Shown here piece after piece: positions 8,847 to 18,780 of a stretch of 64,000 nt of DNA; the first letter of the stretch is position 1; every line of letters begins with the position of its first letter. The stretch is taken from positions 372,001 to 436,000 of the forward strand of contig CAJNCG010000001.1 of assembly GCA_905221205.1 (NCBI GenBank), read 5' to 3'. The DNA comes from a bacterium. Lineage in GTDB: Bacteria; Bacillota; Bacilli; Lactobacillales; Streptococcaceae. The notes beneath the pieces were generated by a model. The model did not search any database and had not been told where the DNA came from. It was given only the letters and a program-made list of their open reading frames with translations. Position numbers and translations under genes: made by a program.

Positions 8847-9884
8847 TCAATTGACCTGACTAGCAATCTGCAAGAGTGCCTTTTCAAAAAGGAAACCTTT
8901 TTCATAAAGACCTGTCTTAATCTGATAGTCAGTCTCAATCAAATAGGAAATAGCTTGCTTCAGAAAGCTCAAGGAAAGTCCTCGCGAATCTCTCAGCGCA
9001 AACTTGATTTGATAGGGATTGGGAGTCCGTCCCAGATAACTACCTAAACTACTTGCAATCTGCGCTTCTGTTTGGCCAGACTCCGCCAAAATTTTCACCT
9101 GAGTAAAAGTCCGAAACTGTCCTAACATGACAGCTATGAGCTTAATTTCGTCTTCCCCTTGCAAGGTCAAGTCTCTAACCAAGTCGCGCGCCTGGTCCAT
9201 CTTTTTAGTCAGAATAAACTGAGTTAAATCAAAAATATTGTCCTGCAAGGTCTTGGGAATAGCATTGACAATATCCTCTTCCTCGATTACAGAATCTGCC
9301 TTATAGGACTGTAAAAAGAGCAGATTTTTCTGTATTTCGCTAAATTGGAAACCAGATTTGATAAGTAGATTTTCAAAGGATTGCGCCACAAACTGCAGAC
9401 CTTGTTTCTGGCTCCACTTTTGGAAATACTGGCGCAGTTCTTGTTCTTTGGCTTCTACTGCGTCAAAAACCTTGGCATCACGCTTCAGTAATTTGACCAA
9501 CCGTCTCTTGCTATCCAGTTTTCCTTCTGCAAAGATCAATAACTTGGTTGTTGGCGAAGGGTTATCAAGGTATTCTTCAAACGACTTGAGCTCATCATCT
9601 GTTAAAAAACGTTTCTTGGCTGTTGTCAGATCGACAAAATGGTCTAATAACACGATTTTCTCATCCGCAAAGAAAGGAAGGCTGACCAACTCCAGTTCCA
9701 CATCCTTGTAGACCACTTCTTTCATATCAAAGTAGGCAAAGTTGAGGTCGGCAGAATCATAACCAATCTGTTTCAACACTTGACTCTTCATCACTTCAAA
9801 CTGGCCCTGATCTATGCCTGTAAAAAGGCTCAGGTTAGGTAAATTTGATAAAGTCAACTTCTGACTTTCTTCAATGGCTAGCAT
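8847..9884 (-). CDS. holA: DNA polymerase III delta subunit
   Basis: The delta subunit of the clamp loader opens the sliding clamp during replication. The 345-residue product fits the family (YqeN/HolA): an N-terminal RecA-like domain with LSLFTGIDQGQFEVMK, LLIFAEGKLDSKRRLVK in the middle, and a helical C-terminal collar domain with QFRTFTQVKIL and LGRTPNPYQIKFAL. Same strand as pyrDA with a 33-base gap. The start has GGAGAGAAG behind it. Confidence 0.93.
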   Translation of the reverse strand: MLAIEESQKLTLSNLPNLSLFTGIDQGQFEVMKSQVLKQIGYDSADLNFAYFDMKEVVYKDVELELVSLPFFADEKIVLLDHFVDLTTAKKRFLTDDELKSFEEYLDNPSPTTKLLIFAEGKLDSKRRLVKLLKRDAKVFDAVEAKEQELRQYFQKWSQKQGLQFVAQSFENLLIKSGFQFSEIQKNLLFLQSYKADSVIEEEDIVNAIPKTLQDNIFDLTQFILTKKMDQARDLVRDLTLQGEDEIKLIAVMLGQFRTFTQVKILAESGQTEAQIASSLGSYLGRTPNPYQIKFALRDSRGLSLSFLKQAISYLIETDYQIKTGLYEKGFLFEKALLQIASQVN

Positions 9885-9917
9885 CTTCTCTCCTTTCTTC
9901 TGATTTTTCGATTTAAT

Positions 9918-10853
9918 TTAGTCAATATAGCGCAATTTCCCACGGAAATCTTCTAGACTCTCGTACCCTTTTTCCGCCATGATTGCTTTCAGTTCATTGG
10001 TAATACGTTCGAAGGAACCAACACCTTCTTTGTGAAGGGTGGTTCCCACCTGTACCATACTAGCACCACAGAGGATGTGTTCAAAAGCATCACGACCAGT
10101 CAGAACGCCACCTGTTCCAATGATTTGGATTTGAGGGTTTAAGCGTTGATAAAAAGCGTGAACATTGGCTAGAGCAGTCGGTTTGATATACTCTCCACCA
10201 ATCCCACCGAAACCATTCTTTGGTCGAATAACGACAGACTCATCTTCTATATAAAGGCCGTTTCCGATAGAGTTAACACAGTTAACAAACTTGAGTGGAT
10301 ATTTGTTGAAAATAGCTGCCGCTTGGTCAAAGTGAACAATATCAAAATATGGTGGCAATTTAATTCCTAAAGGTTTGGTAAAGTAGGCAAATACTTCTGA
10401 TAAAATTCGGTCAGTTGTCTCAAAATCATAGGCAATCTGAGGTTTACCTGGAACATTTGGGCAGGAAAGATTTAGCTCAGTCAGACCACGAAACTCACTC
10501 TCTTGGACTTTTTTCAAGATAGTATGGGTTTCCTCTGGAGACATGCCGACTAGAGATAGGAAGAAAGTTCGGTTTGGCTCTTTTTCCTGCAAGTCCAAAA
10601 GATAGTCCAGATAGTAGTCTAAGCCATTATTTGGTAATCCCATGGAGTTGATAGAACCAAGTGGAACATCTTGATAGCGTGGCTCAGGATTTCCCTGGCG
10701 AAAGTCCAAGGTCGCTGTCTTAGTGACAAAGGTTCCTGCCACTGAGTTTTTAACCCCTTCCAGCTCCTCTATCGTCATGCAAGCCACACCTGCTGCATTC
10801 ATCAAGCAATTTTCAAACTCAAAACCAGCAATTTGTGTTTTCGTTGATACCAT
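9918..10853 (-). CDS. pyrDA: dihydroorotate dehydrogenase A (class 1A, fumarate-dependent)
   Basis: Oxidises dihydroorotate to orotate in pyrimidine synthesis; class 1A enzymes are soluble homodimers that use fumarate. The 311-residue product has the FMN-barrel motifs [15 protein letters not shown] (about 69-83), the catalytic cysteine in [12 protein letters not shown] (about Cys130, typical of class 1), and [21 protein letters not shown]. An extended -10 promoter lies upstream, divergent from gdhA. Confidence 0.95.
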   Translation of the reverse strand: MVSTKTQIAGFEFENCLMNAAGVACMTIEELEGVKNSVAGTFVTKTATLDFRQGNPEPRYQDVPLGSINSMGLPNNGLDYYLDYLLDLQEKEPNRTFFLSLVGMSPEETHTILKKVQESEFRGLTELNLSCPNVPGKPQIAYDFETTDRILSEVFAYFTKPLGIKLPPYFDIVHFDQAAAIFNKYPLKFVNCVNSIGNGLYIEDESVVIRPKNGFGGIGGEYIKPTALANVHAFYQRLNPQIQIIGTGGVLTGRDAFEHILCGASMVQVGTTLHKEGVGSFERITNELKAIMAEKGYESLEDFRGKLRYID

Positions 10854-10884
10854 GATTCTGATCCTCCAGATTCCTTTTATTGCT

Positions 10885-10893
10885 AATATTATA
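10885..10893 (-). promoter_or_regulatory. pyrDA extended -10 promoter
   Basis: TGG TATAAT on the minus strand (-10 at 10888-10893), about 35 bases before the pyrDA start. No convincing -35. Confidence 0.5.
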
Positions 10894-10994
10894 CCATATT
10901 TTCACATTTTCTCTTTGAGAAAGATATTTATAAGAAAAACGTTCGTATTTTATGAATAAAGAAAAATCTGGAACTAAATTGATAGAATTTTTAG

Positions 10995-12425
<1,431 letters not shown>

Positions 12426-12438
12426 AATTCATTTGCTT

Positions 12439-12465
12439 AATCCTCAATCACTACGATTGGGGATT
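12439..12465 (+). terminator. gdhA terminator
   Basis: Eleven-base near-perfect stem (12439-12449 with 12455-12465), 5-base loop, followed by a T run. Confidence 0.85.
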
Positions 12466-12481
12466 TTTATGTTGAGTTCAA

Positions 12482-12507
12482 AAAACTCACCATTAACAGT
12501 GAGTTTT
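12482..12507. terminator. terminator serving the TetR gene
   Basis: Nine-base perfect inverted repeat AAAACTCAC/GTGAGTTTT with an 8-base loop, lying just after the stop of the minus-strand regulator gene. Its symmetric A/T flanks could work in both directions. Confidence 0.75.
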
Positions 12508-12518
12508 AACATCAGAAT

Positions 12519-13163
12519 TTATTTTACTTTCATTAGGGCAGATGACAAACATTCAACAATTTCATCAACTGCTTCATCTATGTTTATAGTTCCTTCATCA
12601 TTCAACATCATGGGAATAAGATAAGAAAAACTCAATGCTAAAATGTATTGAACAATTCTTTCATTTGACCAATCTCGTATAACACCATTTTCTTTAAATT
12701 GATTCAAAACAGGGCTAATTGGTTCTATTATAGATTGAACAATAATATTTCCTAACTGGATAGAAAGATTTTTATCAATAAAAGAACGCCCCAAGAGAAT
12801 TTTAACATGCATTTGATTCTCCTGAATGAAAAAGAGCCTATCTCTAACAATACTTTTTAAAAAGAAGGGAAAAGTTTCTTGATCTACTGTGAATTTCTTT
12901 TCTGAGAAATCCGCAATCACTTCTGGAATAACCTGTTCTAGAAAAGTAGATAAAATGGCTTCTAAAATACCTTCCTTTGTTTTAAAGTAACTAAAAACCG
13001 TTCCTTCTGACACTCCAGCGCGTTCGGCAATAAGGCTGGACGTTGTATTTTCAAATCCAATTTCTGAGAATAATTTTAAGCTTGATAATAATACTCGACG
13101 TTGTTTCAAGCTCAAGTTGCTAGCTTCTAACGTCTGATCATACTTTTGTTCTAAACTTTCCAT
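12519..13163 (-). CDS. TetR/AcrR family transcriptional regulator
   Basis: A 214-residue repressor-type protein. The N-terminal helix-turn-helix is clear: ASNLSLKQRRVLLSS then AGVSEGTVFSYFKTKEGIL (about 50-68). The C-terminal domain, which would bind a ligand, has no recognisable specificity. The ATG at 13163 is preferred to a GTG nine bases upstream because AGAGAGG is well spaced before it. It directly follows the dehydrogenase gene, and a palindrome ahead of that gene is its likely operator, implying autoregulation of the pair. Confidence 0.88.
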   Translation of the reverse strand: MESLEQKYDQTLEASNLSLKQRRVLLSSLKLFSEIGFENTTSSLIAERAGVSEGTVFSYFKTKEGILEAILSTFLEQVIPEVIADFSEKKFTVDQETFPFFLKSIVRDRLFFIQENQMHVKILLGRSFIDKNLSIQLGNIIVQSIIEPISPVLNQFKENGVIRDWSNERIVQYILALSFSYLIPMMLNDEGTINIDEAVDEIVECLSSALMKVK

Positions 13164-13179
13164 CGCTAGCACCTCTCTT

Positions 13180-14184
13180 CTACTCTCTTACTTTTACGAC
13201 TTTTTTGCCTCGACTGTGTCCCATTTTCAGACTACGATAGGCTTCTCTAACTGACTTTAGAGAAAAGTCATACACTTGATCAATTTTCAGCTGAACCTTC
13301 CCTTCTGAGACCATTTCAGATAAAGTGCTAAAATCATCGTATGTGGAATGTCTCGGACCAGTAAACTGAGCACCTTTTATCATAACATAGGGGGATGGTA
13401 CTAATGTCCCAATAGCTGTCCCTTTCAAACCTAAACTAAAAGCCAATCTAACATAATCAGATCCATAACAATCCAAAAATTTTGTAATAGGCGTTGGACT
13501 AGCTGATAGAATAGCCTTCTTGATATTCTCTTCGTAACTTACTGGTATGGCACCTAAAGACTTCAGATACTCTGCATTTTTCTTACTTGCGATTCCAATC
13601 ACTGTCGCCCCCTTAGCAACTGCATACTGTACTGCAATACTTCCAATACCTCCTGCTGCAGCTGAAATAACAACAGTATCTCTTGAATTTAAACCGATTC
13701 TTCTAAAAGCCCCACCCACAGTTAGAGAAGCTACTCCCATAGTAGCTGCGTGAGTCATGTCGATCATCTCTGGTTTCAATACAATTTCCGATTCATTGAC
13801 ACAAATTTCTGTTGCTAAAGCTCCCCTCTTAGTTCCCAAACCAGGATCGCTAATCATTGTTCCAAACACCTTATCTCCTACTGAAAATCTAGTTACCTTA
13901 TTTCCAACTTCTGTAATAACTCCAGAAAAATCTCTCCCCACACCTTTTGGAAATAAAGATGATTTAGATTCAAACCAACGACTTGGTTTCCTTAATTTCG
14001 TTATAAAGGATAGCAATCGAAGGGGTTTCGCTCCCTCAAAAGTTTTATAATCAATAGGATTTAAACCAACAGCATGAACTTCTACTCTCACTTGATTTAC
14101 ATCCAAGGCTGTAGAGTCAATATTCACCAAATCCAAGACCTCTTCGTTACCGAAACGACTGTACTCTATTGCTTCAACAACCAT
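13180..14184 (-). CDS. NADPH:quinone reductase-like MDR dehydrogenase
   Basis: A 334-residue medium-chain dehydrogenase/reductase without the zinc-binding pattern, so of the quinone-oxidoreductase type. Visible motifs: HAVGLNPIDYKTFEG (about 37-51), GVGRDFSGVITEVG and the nucleotide-binding AAAGGIGSIAVQYAVAKGA (about 174-192). Such enzymes reduce quinones or activated alkenes using NADPH. First gene of a two-gene unit with the TetR regulator, suggesting induction by an electrophile or toxic compound; this is inference. Confidence 0.85.
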   Translation of the reverse strand: MVVEAIEYSRFGNEEVLDLVNIDSTALDVNQVRVEVHAVGLNPIDYKTFEGAKPLRLLSFITKLRKPSRWFESKSSLFPKGVGRDFSGVITEVGNKVTRFSVGDKVFGTMISDPGLGTKRGALATEICVNESEIVLKPEMIDMTHAATMGVASLTVGGAFRRIGLNSRDTVVISAAAGGIGSIAVQYAVAKGATVIGIASKKNAEYLKSLGAIPVSYEENIKKAILSASPTPITKFLDCYGSDYVRLAFSLGLKGTAIGTLVPSPYVMIKGAQFTGPRHSTYDDFSTLSEMVSEGKVQLKIDQVYDFSLKSVREAYRSLKMGHSRGKKVVKVRE

Positions 14185-14212
14185 TTTCTTTACTCCTTAA
14201 TTTCACAAAAAT

Positions 14213-14242
14213 TGAGTGAGCACTCATTTTTATAAATTATAC
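14213..14242 (-). promoter_or_regulatory. promoter and TetR-type operator of the dehydrogenase-regulator unit
   Basis: Inverted repeat TGAGTG-AG-CACTCA (14213-14226) lies directly downstream of a minus-strand TATAAT (about 14237-14242); a TTGATT -35 candidate lies 18 bases upstream of it. Position and symmetry fit a repressor operator that blocks transcription start. Confidence 0.7.
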
Positions 14243-14401
14243 TCTTAATTTGTAAGAAAATCAATATTATCGTTTGATAACGATTTATGACATGATACAA
14301 ATATCCATCATTTCGATTTACCAATATGATTCTTTCAATCTAACTCTCCCCACTTTTAAAGAATACTAGCCCCCTTTTTGCCCCTTCTTGAACAAAAAGA
14401 A

Positions 14402-14429
14402 AAACCGCTACTCCTAAGAATAGCGGTTT
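14402..14429 (-). terminator. rplJL terminator
   Basis: Nine-base perfect stem AAACCGCTA/TAGCGGTTT, followed on the minus strand by a T-rich run, downstream of rplL. Confidence 0.85.
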
Positions 14430-14464
14430 AATCATGTTTTTAAGCTACTAATGTAGTCGCTCTA

Positions 14465-14833
14465 TTATTTAAGAGTAACTGAAGCTCCAGCTTCTTCCAA
14501 TTTAGCTTTAAGTTCTTCAGCTTCTGCAGCTGCAACACCTTCTTTGATGACACCTGGTGCACCATCAACAAGTTCTTTAGCTTCTTTAAGTCCAAGACCA
14601 GTGATTTCACGTACAACTTTGATAACGCCAACTTTTTTGTCGCCTGCAGATGTCAATTCAACGTCGAATGAATCTTTAGCAGCACCAGCGTCAGCAGCAC
14701 CAGCTGCAGCAACAGCTACAGGAGCAGCTGCAGTTACACCAAATTCTTCTTCGATAGCTTTTACAAGGTCGTTCAATTCAAGGATTGAAGCTTCTTTAAT
14801 TTCAGCAATAATGTTTTCAATGTTCAATGCCAT
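14465..14833 (-). CDS. rplL: 50S ribosomal protein L7/L12
   Basis: The 122-residue stalk protein that recruits translation GTPases. N-terminal dimerisation region ([31 protein letters not shown] split over about 2-31), alanine-rich hinge (about 34-50) and the C-terminal factor-binding domain with [19 protein letters not shown]. Start at MALNIEN supported by GGAGG upstream. Second gene of the rplJ-rplL operon. Confidence 0.98.
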   Translation of the reverse strand: MALNIENIIAEIKEASILELNDLVKAIEEEFGVTAAAPVAVAAAGAADAGAAKDSFDVELTSAGDKKVGVIKVVREITGLGLKEAKELVDGAPGVIKEGVAAAEAEELKAKLEEAGASVTLK

Positions 14834-14906
14834 TGTTATTTCCTCCAAATAAGTTTTTAAATTTATAATATTTTTTTGTAGCTAGGCTACGCTGCGTAGC
14901 TTAAGA

Positions 14907-15407
14907 TTAAGCTGCGTCTTCTTTGTTGTCTGCAACCGCTTTGACTGCAAGAGCAACGTTGCGCACTGGCGCTTGAAGTACAGAAAGGAGCATAGAAAGA
15001 AGTCCTTCGCGGTTTGGAAGAGTTGCAAGTGCAAGAATCTCTTCTTTAGATGCGACAGCGCCTTCGATTGCACCACCTTTGATTTCAAGTGCTTCAGCGT
15101 CTTTAGCAAAATCGTTCAAGATTTTCGCTGGTGCGATAACATCTTCGTTAGAAAATGCTACTGCAGATGGTCCAACAAATACTGATGCAAGTTCTTCAAG
15201 ACCAGCTTTTTCAGCTGCACGACGCAAGATTGAGTTTTTAATAACTTTATACTCAACTTCGCTTCCACGAAGCTCACGACGAAGAACTGTATCTTGTTCA
15301 ACTGTCAAACCACGAGCGTCAACAACGACGATAGATGCAGCAGCTTTCATTTTTTCAGCTACTACGTCAACTAGTTCCGCTTTTTTAGCAATAATTGCTT
15401 CACTCAT
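14907..15407 (-). CDS. rplJ: 50S ribosomal protein L10
   Basis: The 166-residue base of the ribosomal stalk, which binds 23S rRNA and L7/L12 dimers. Recognisable by [19 protein letters not shown] and [17 protein letters not shown] start at MSEAIIAKK (15407), behind GGAGGTG; a longer frame to 15470 would run into the L10 leader. It is expected to repress its own translation by binding the leader. Confidence 0.97.
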   Translation of the reverse strand: MSEAIIAKKAELVDVVAEKMKAAASIVVVDARGLTVEQDTVLRRELRGSEVEYKVIKNSILRRAAEKAGLEELASVFVGPSAVAFSNEDVIAPAKILNDFAKDAEALEIKGGAIEGAVASKEEILALATLPNREGLLSMLLSVLQAPVRNVALAVKAVADNKEDAA

Positions 15408-15424
15408 TAGTGTGTTCACCTCCG

Positions 15425-15585
15425 TAATTATTTTGCTTGGGTAAATTTTCCAAAAGAAAAACGCGCCCAAACCTAGACACGAAAGTACAATACGCTTCTT
15501 TTTACATGATACGTTTTGTCCTCGGTAGGATATTTATGAGTCTAGCTCCCCTACTGTCTTAGGCAGTTTTTTCAAACCGTATATA
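15425..15585 (-). promoter_or_regulatory. L10 leader (autoregulatory RNA)
   Basis: The untranslated stretch between the rplJ promoter and start is about 180 bases and contains GGGGAGCTAGACTCATAAAT and several hairpins typical of Firmicute L10 leaders, in which L10(L12) complexes bind to shut off the operon. Assigned by position and general pattern. Confidence 0.7.
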
Positions 15586-15614
15586 AGTATAGCATAGTTA
15601 AAAAAAGAATGCAA
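15586..15614 (-). promoter_or_regulatory. rplJL promoter
   Basis: TTGCAT (15609-15614), 17-base spacer, extended TATACT (15586-15591, preceded by TGC) on the minus strand. Confidence 0.8.
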
Positions 15615-15632
15615 GATTTTTGCACACTTTTT

Positions 15633-16916
15633 TTAAAATTTTTCGTGATTTTTCTGTTGAAGTTCTACTGTCAGGACTTGGCCTTGCTTAACAACTTGTT
15701 CTCCAGCGATATAAACATCATCAACATCACTGGATTTAACCGCATAGACGAGATGAGAAAGCATATTTTCCTGAGGTTGGAGATGAATTTTCCCTTGTGG
15801 TTGAATAACCAGAAAATCTGCTTGCTTACCGACTTCTAGACTTCCTATCTGATTTTCCATTCCTAGAACCTTAGCCCCTTCGATTGTTAGTGCCTTGAGA
15901 GCTGTTTCGATAGGAAATTGGCTGGCATCCCCACTTTTCATCTTCTGAAGAAGGGCTGCAGTCCGTCCTTCCTCAAACATATCTAGATTGTTATTAGAAG
16001 CGACCGAATCAGTCGCAATTCCGACTGCCACTCCTGCTTTTTGAAGTTGAATGATAGGAGCAATCCCTGATGCCAATTTGAGATTACTGATAGGATTATG
16101 GGCTATAGTTACTTTAGAGGTTGCCAAGCGCTCAATTTCTTTCTCGTTTAATTCGACCCCATGAGCAAAGACAGACGGATGATCTAAGTAACCCAGTTCT
16201 TCTAGAAAGGCGAGGGGACGTTTGCCGTAGCGTTTCAGGATAATTCCTGACTCCTCCTTGGTCTCTGCCACATGGATATGGATGGGAATATTCAGCTCTT
16301 TTGCCATATCTAAGCTCTCTTCTAGCAAGTCTCTACTACAGCTGTAGGGAGAATGTGGGGCTACCATAACCTTGAAATTGGGATTTTCATATCCTATGAT
16401 TGTCTCGATGATAGCTCGAGTTCTAGTAATAGTCTCAGCAGTCGTTTCTGCCTCTGAAGAAAAGAGGGTCGGTGAGAAATAACAACGCATCTTGGAAGCT
16501 TCTACTGCCTGATAAATCTGCTCAATCTCCACTCCATTGGGATTATACATATCGTTAAAGGTTGTTGTTCCTGACTGGAGCATTTCTGTCAGCGCTTCTT
16601 TGACCGCCTTGGTAGTCATATCTGGTGTAAACTCAGCTTCTGCTGGCCAAATATAGTCATTGAGCCATTCATGTAGATTGCTGTCATCCCGAATTCCTCG
16701 CAAGCCAGTCATAGCAGAATGAGTATGACAATTGACCAATCCAGGCATAATCCAGGCTCCCTGATAGTCTATAATCTGCTCAGCTTGCTCTAAAATCTCT
16801 GACTTCTCTTGACCGACATAGACAATTTGAGAATCCTTAACGGCTAAGATTCCATCCAGATAAACATGGAAATCTTGGTCACAAGTCACGATATTTACAT
16901 GCTGATAGACTTTCAT
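15633..16916 (-). CDS. amidohydrolase of the MTA/SAH deaminase type
   Basis: A 427-residue metal-dependent deaminase of the Atz/Trz group; relatives deaminate 5'-methylthioadenosine or S-adenosylhomocysteine. Metal ligands are visible: NCHTHSAMTGLRG (about 62-74), HIHVAETKEE (about 207-216), AHGVELNEKE and ATDSVASNN. The C-terminal beta-sandwich closes the fold. The substrate is inferred only from family resemblance. The gene ends just before the rplJ promoter. Confidence 0.85.
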   Translation of the reverse strand: MKVYQHVNIVTCDQDFHVYLDGILAVKDSQIVYVGQEKSEILEQAEQIIDYQGAWIMPGLVNCHTHSAMTGLRGIRDDSNLHEWLNDYIWPAEAEFTPDMTTKAVKEALTEMLQSGTTTFNDMYNPNGVEIEQIYQAVEASKMRCYFSPTLFSSEAETTAETITRTRAIIETIIGYENPNFKVMVAPHSPYSCSRDLLEESLDMAKELNIPIHIHVAETKEESGIILKRYGKRPLAFLEELGYLDHPSVFAHGVELNEKEIERLATSKVTIAHNPISNLKLASGIAPIIQLQKAGVAVGIATDSVASNNNLDMFEEGRTAALLQKMKSGDASQFPIETALKALTIEGAKVLGMENQIGSLEVGKQADFLVIQPQGKIHLQPQENMLSHLVYAVKSSDVDDVYIAGEQVVKQGQVLTVELQQKNHEKF

Positions 16917-16974
16917 TCTAGGCTCCTTTTCTATAAGACAATTTACAGTGAATAATTTTTCTAGCTATTGTAAC

Positions 16975-17002
16975 AAAAAAGTCACCCGAAGGCAACTTTT
17001 TT
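16975..17002 (-). terminator. terminator of the ABC exporter operon
   Basis: Imperfect stem with A-rich and T-rich arms around GTCACCC/GGCAAC, followed by Ts on the minus strand, after the second exporter gene. Confidence 0.65.
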
Positions 17003-17030
17003 CGTCCATAAAATTTCAAAAGAGAATGGA

Positions 17031-18779
17031 TTATTCAGAGCTAAAGGCCGCAGCTTGCTGCATTTGGTAATACTTGCCTTTTCTAGCCATGAGGTCATTA
17101 TGGTTACCATATTCCACGATGTCGCCATCCACCAAGACAAGAATCAAATCCGCATCCTGAATGGTTGACAAACGGTGAGCAATGATAAAACTTGTGCGCC
17201 CCTTCATGAGTTTAGCAAAGGCATCCTGTACCAGCACTTCTGTCCGCGTATCGATGGAGGAAGTCGCCTCGTCTAAGATAAGAATCTTAGGGATAGCTAG
17301 AAAGACTCGGGCGATGGTCAAGAGCTGGGCTTGCCCAACAGAAAGAGATTCTCCTGCATTTTCCAACTTAGTATCGTATCCTTGTGGCAACTGTTGGATG
17401 AAAAAGTCTGCATTGGCTGCCTTTGCAGCAGCAATCACTTGCTCCCGACTGGCATCAGGATCTCCAAAGGCAATATTGTCATGAATGGTCCCTTGCTTGA
17501 GCCAGGTTTCTTGGAGCACCATCCCAAACTGCTGTCTCAATGATGCTCGGGTATAGTCGTAAATGGATTGCCCATCCAGCAAGATATCTCCTGAGTTAAT
17601 AGGGTAAAAACGCATGAGGAGATTGATCAGAGTTGATTTCCCAGCACCTGTCGGACCAACGATGGCCACCTTGCTACCAGCTGGGATATCGATAGACAAA
17701 TTCTTAATCAAGATTTTTTCTGGATGGTAGCCAAAAGAAACATGCTTAAAGGAAATAGCTCCCTTAACTTGGTCACTTGTCAAGACTTCCTTGCCTGTTT
17801 CAGCCACCTCAGGACTTTCTAAGACAGCATAGACACGCTCTGCACAAGCTAAAGCACTTTGTAACTCAGCTAGAACTGAAGAAATATCGTTAAAGGGCTT
17901 GGTGTACTGTTGGACGTAATTCAAAAAAGTCACTAAACGCCCAATGGTCAAGGTGGACCCCATCATGATACGATAAGCTCCTACTCCAGCTAAAAGCGCA
18001 TAAATGAGTGCATTGACAAAGCGAGTCGAAGGATTGACCGTTGAAGAATAAAAGATGGCTGACTGAGAATAACCTGCGTAATTTTCATTCGCCTCATGCA
18101 ATCTTTTCATAAACTCTTCCTGAGCATTGAAGGACTGGATAATGGTCTGCTGGCTAAGCGATTCTTCAATCAACTGAGTCTGAATTCCCCTCGTCTCTGT
18201 TTGCTTCTGGAAGAGATGATAGGAGCGTTTGGCAATGAAACGTGAAATCACCATAGACAGTGGCGTTAACAGCAAGACCAGGAGAGTCATGAGGAGATGA
18301 ATTTGAAGCATGGCTAGTATACTAACCAAAATCATCAAGACACCAATGAAAAATTGGTTAAAAATCATGGTCAAACCGGCTGCCAGCTGTTCTATGTCTG
18401 TGGTCACACGACTCACCATCTCTCCACTTCCTTGCCGATCCACAAAAGCAATCGGTAAACGATGGAGCTTATGGATGATTCGCTCTCGCAAGTCTTTGGT
18501 ATAAGAGAAGATTAGGCGATTATAGAGAAGGGGATTGATCCATTGTACCAGAGTATTTCCTATGACTACCAAGATCATCTGGATGAAAATCTGCCAAAAA
18601 ACTGGTGAAGAACCAGCCACTAGGACCTGGTCGATGACTTGCCCAATCAAGATAGGTAGGTAAATCGATAAGCCAACTTGGGCAATAGTTCCTAGAAAGG
18701 CTAGGAAAAGGAGGAAGGGATGGCTTGCTAAATCTACGGCTAAACGCTTGAGCGTCTGTTTTGCGGTTTGTCGTCTCAT
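17031..18779 (-). CDS. heterodimeric ABC exporter subunit with canonical ATPase site
   Basis: A half-transporter (582 residues): six transmembrane helices (about 25-310) and a C-terminal nucleotide-binding domain with GPTGAGKSTL, Walker B ILILDEATSSID and H-loop IIAHRLST. The signature is LSVGQ instead of LSGGQ. With its partner it should form a multidrug- or lipid-type exporter of the asymmetric kind, in which this subunit donates the catalytic glutamate. MRRQTAK at 18779 is chosen because AGGAGG lies just ahead; one base separates it from the partner's stop codon. The transported substrate is unknown. Confidence 0.92.
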   Translation of the reverse strand: MRRQTAKQTLKRLAVDLASHPFLLFLAFLGTIAQVGLSIYLPILIGQVIDQVLVAGSSPVFWQIFIQMILVVIGNTLVQWINPLLYNRLIFSYTKDLRERIIHKLHRLPIAFVDRQGSGEMVSRVTTDIEQLAAGLTMIFNQFFIGVLMILVSILAMLQIHLLMTLLVLLLTPLSMVISRFIAKRSYHLFQKQTETRGIQTQLIEESLSQQTIIQSFNAQEEFMKRLHEANENYAGYSQSAIFYSSTVNPSTRFVNALIYALLAGVGAYRIMMGSTLTIGRLVTFLNYVQQYTKPFNDISSVLAELQSALACAERVYAVLESPEVAETGKEVLTSDQVKGAISFKHVSFGYHPEKILIKNLSIDIPAGSKVAIVGPTGAGKSTLINLLMRFYPINSGDILLDGQSIYDYTRASLRQQFGMVLQETWLKQGTIHDNIAFGDPDASREQVIAAAKAANADFFIQQLPQGYDTKLENAGESLSVGQAQLLTIARVFLAIPKILILDEATSSIDTRTEVLVQDAFAKLMKGRTSFIIAHRLSTIQDADLILVLVDGDIVEYGNHNDLMARKGKYYQMQQAAAFSSE

Positions 18780-18780
18780 G

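Noticed and set aside
15408-15470. Upstream extension of rplJ
   Set aside because: The extra residues run into the L10 leader and the MSEAII start is well supported by GGAGG.
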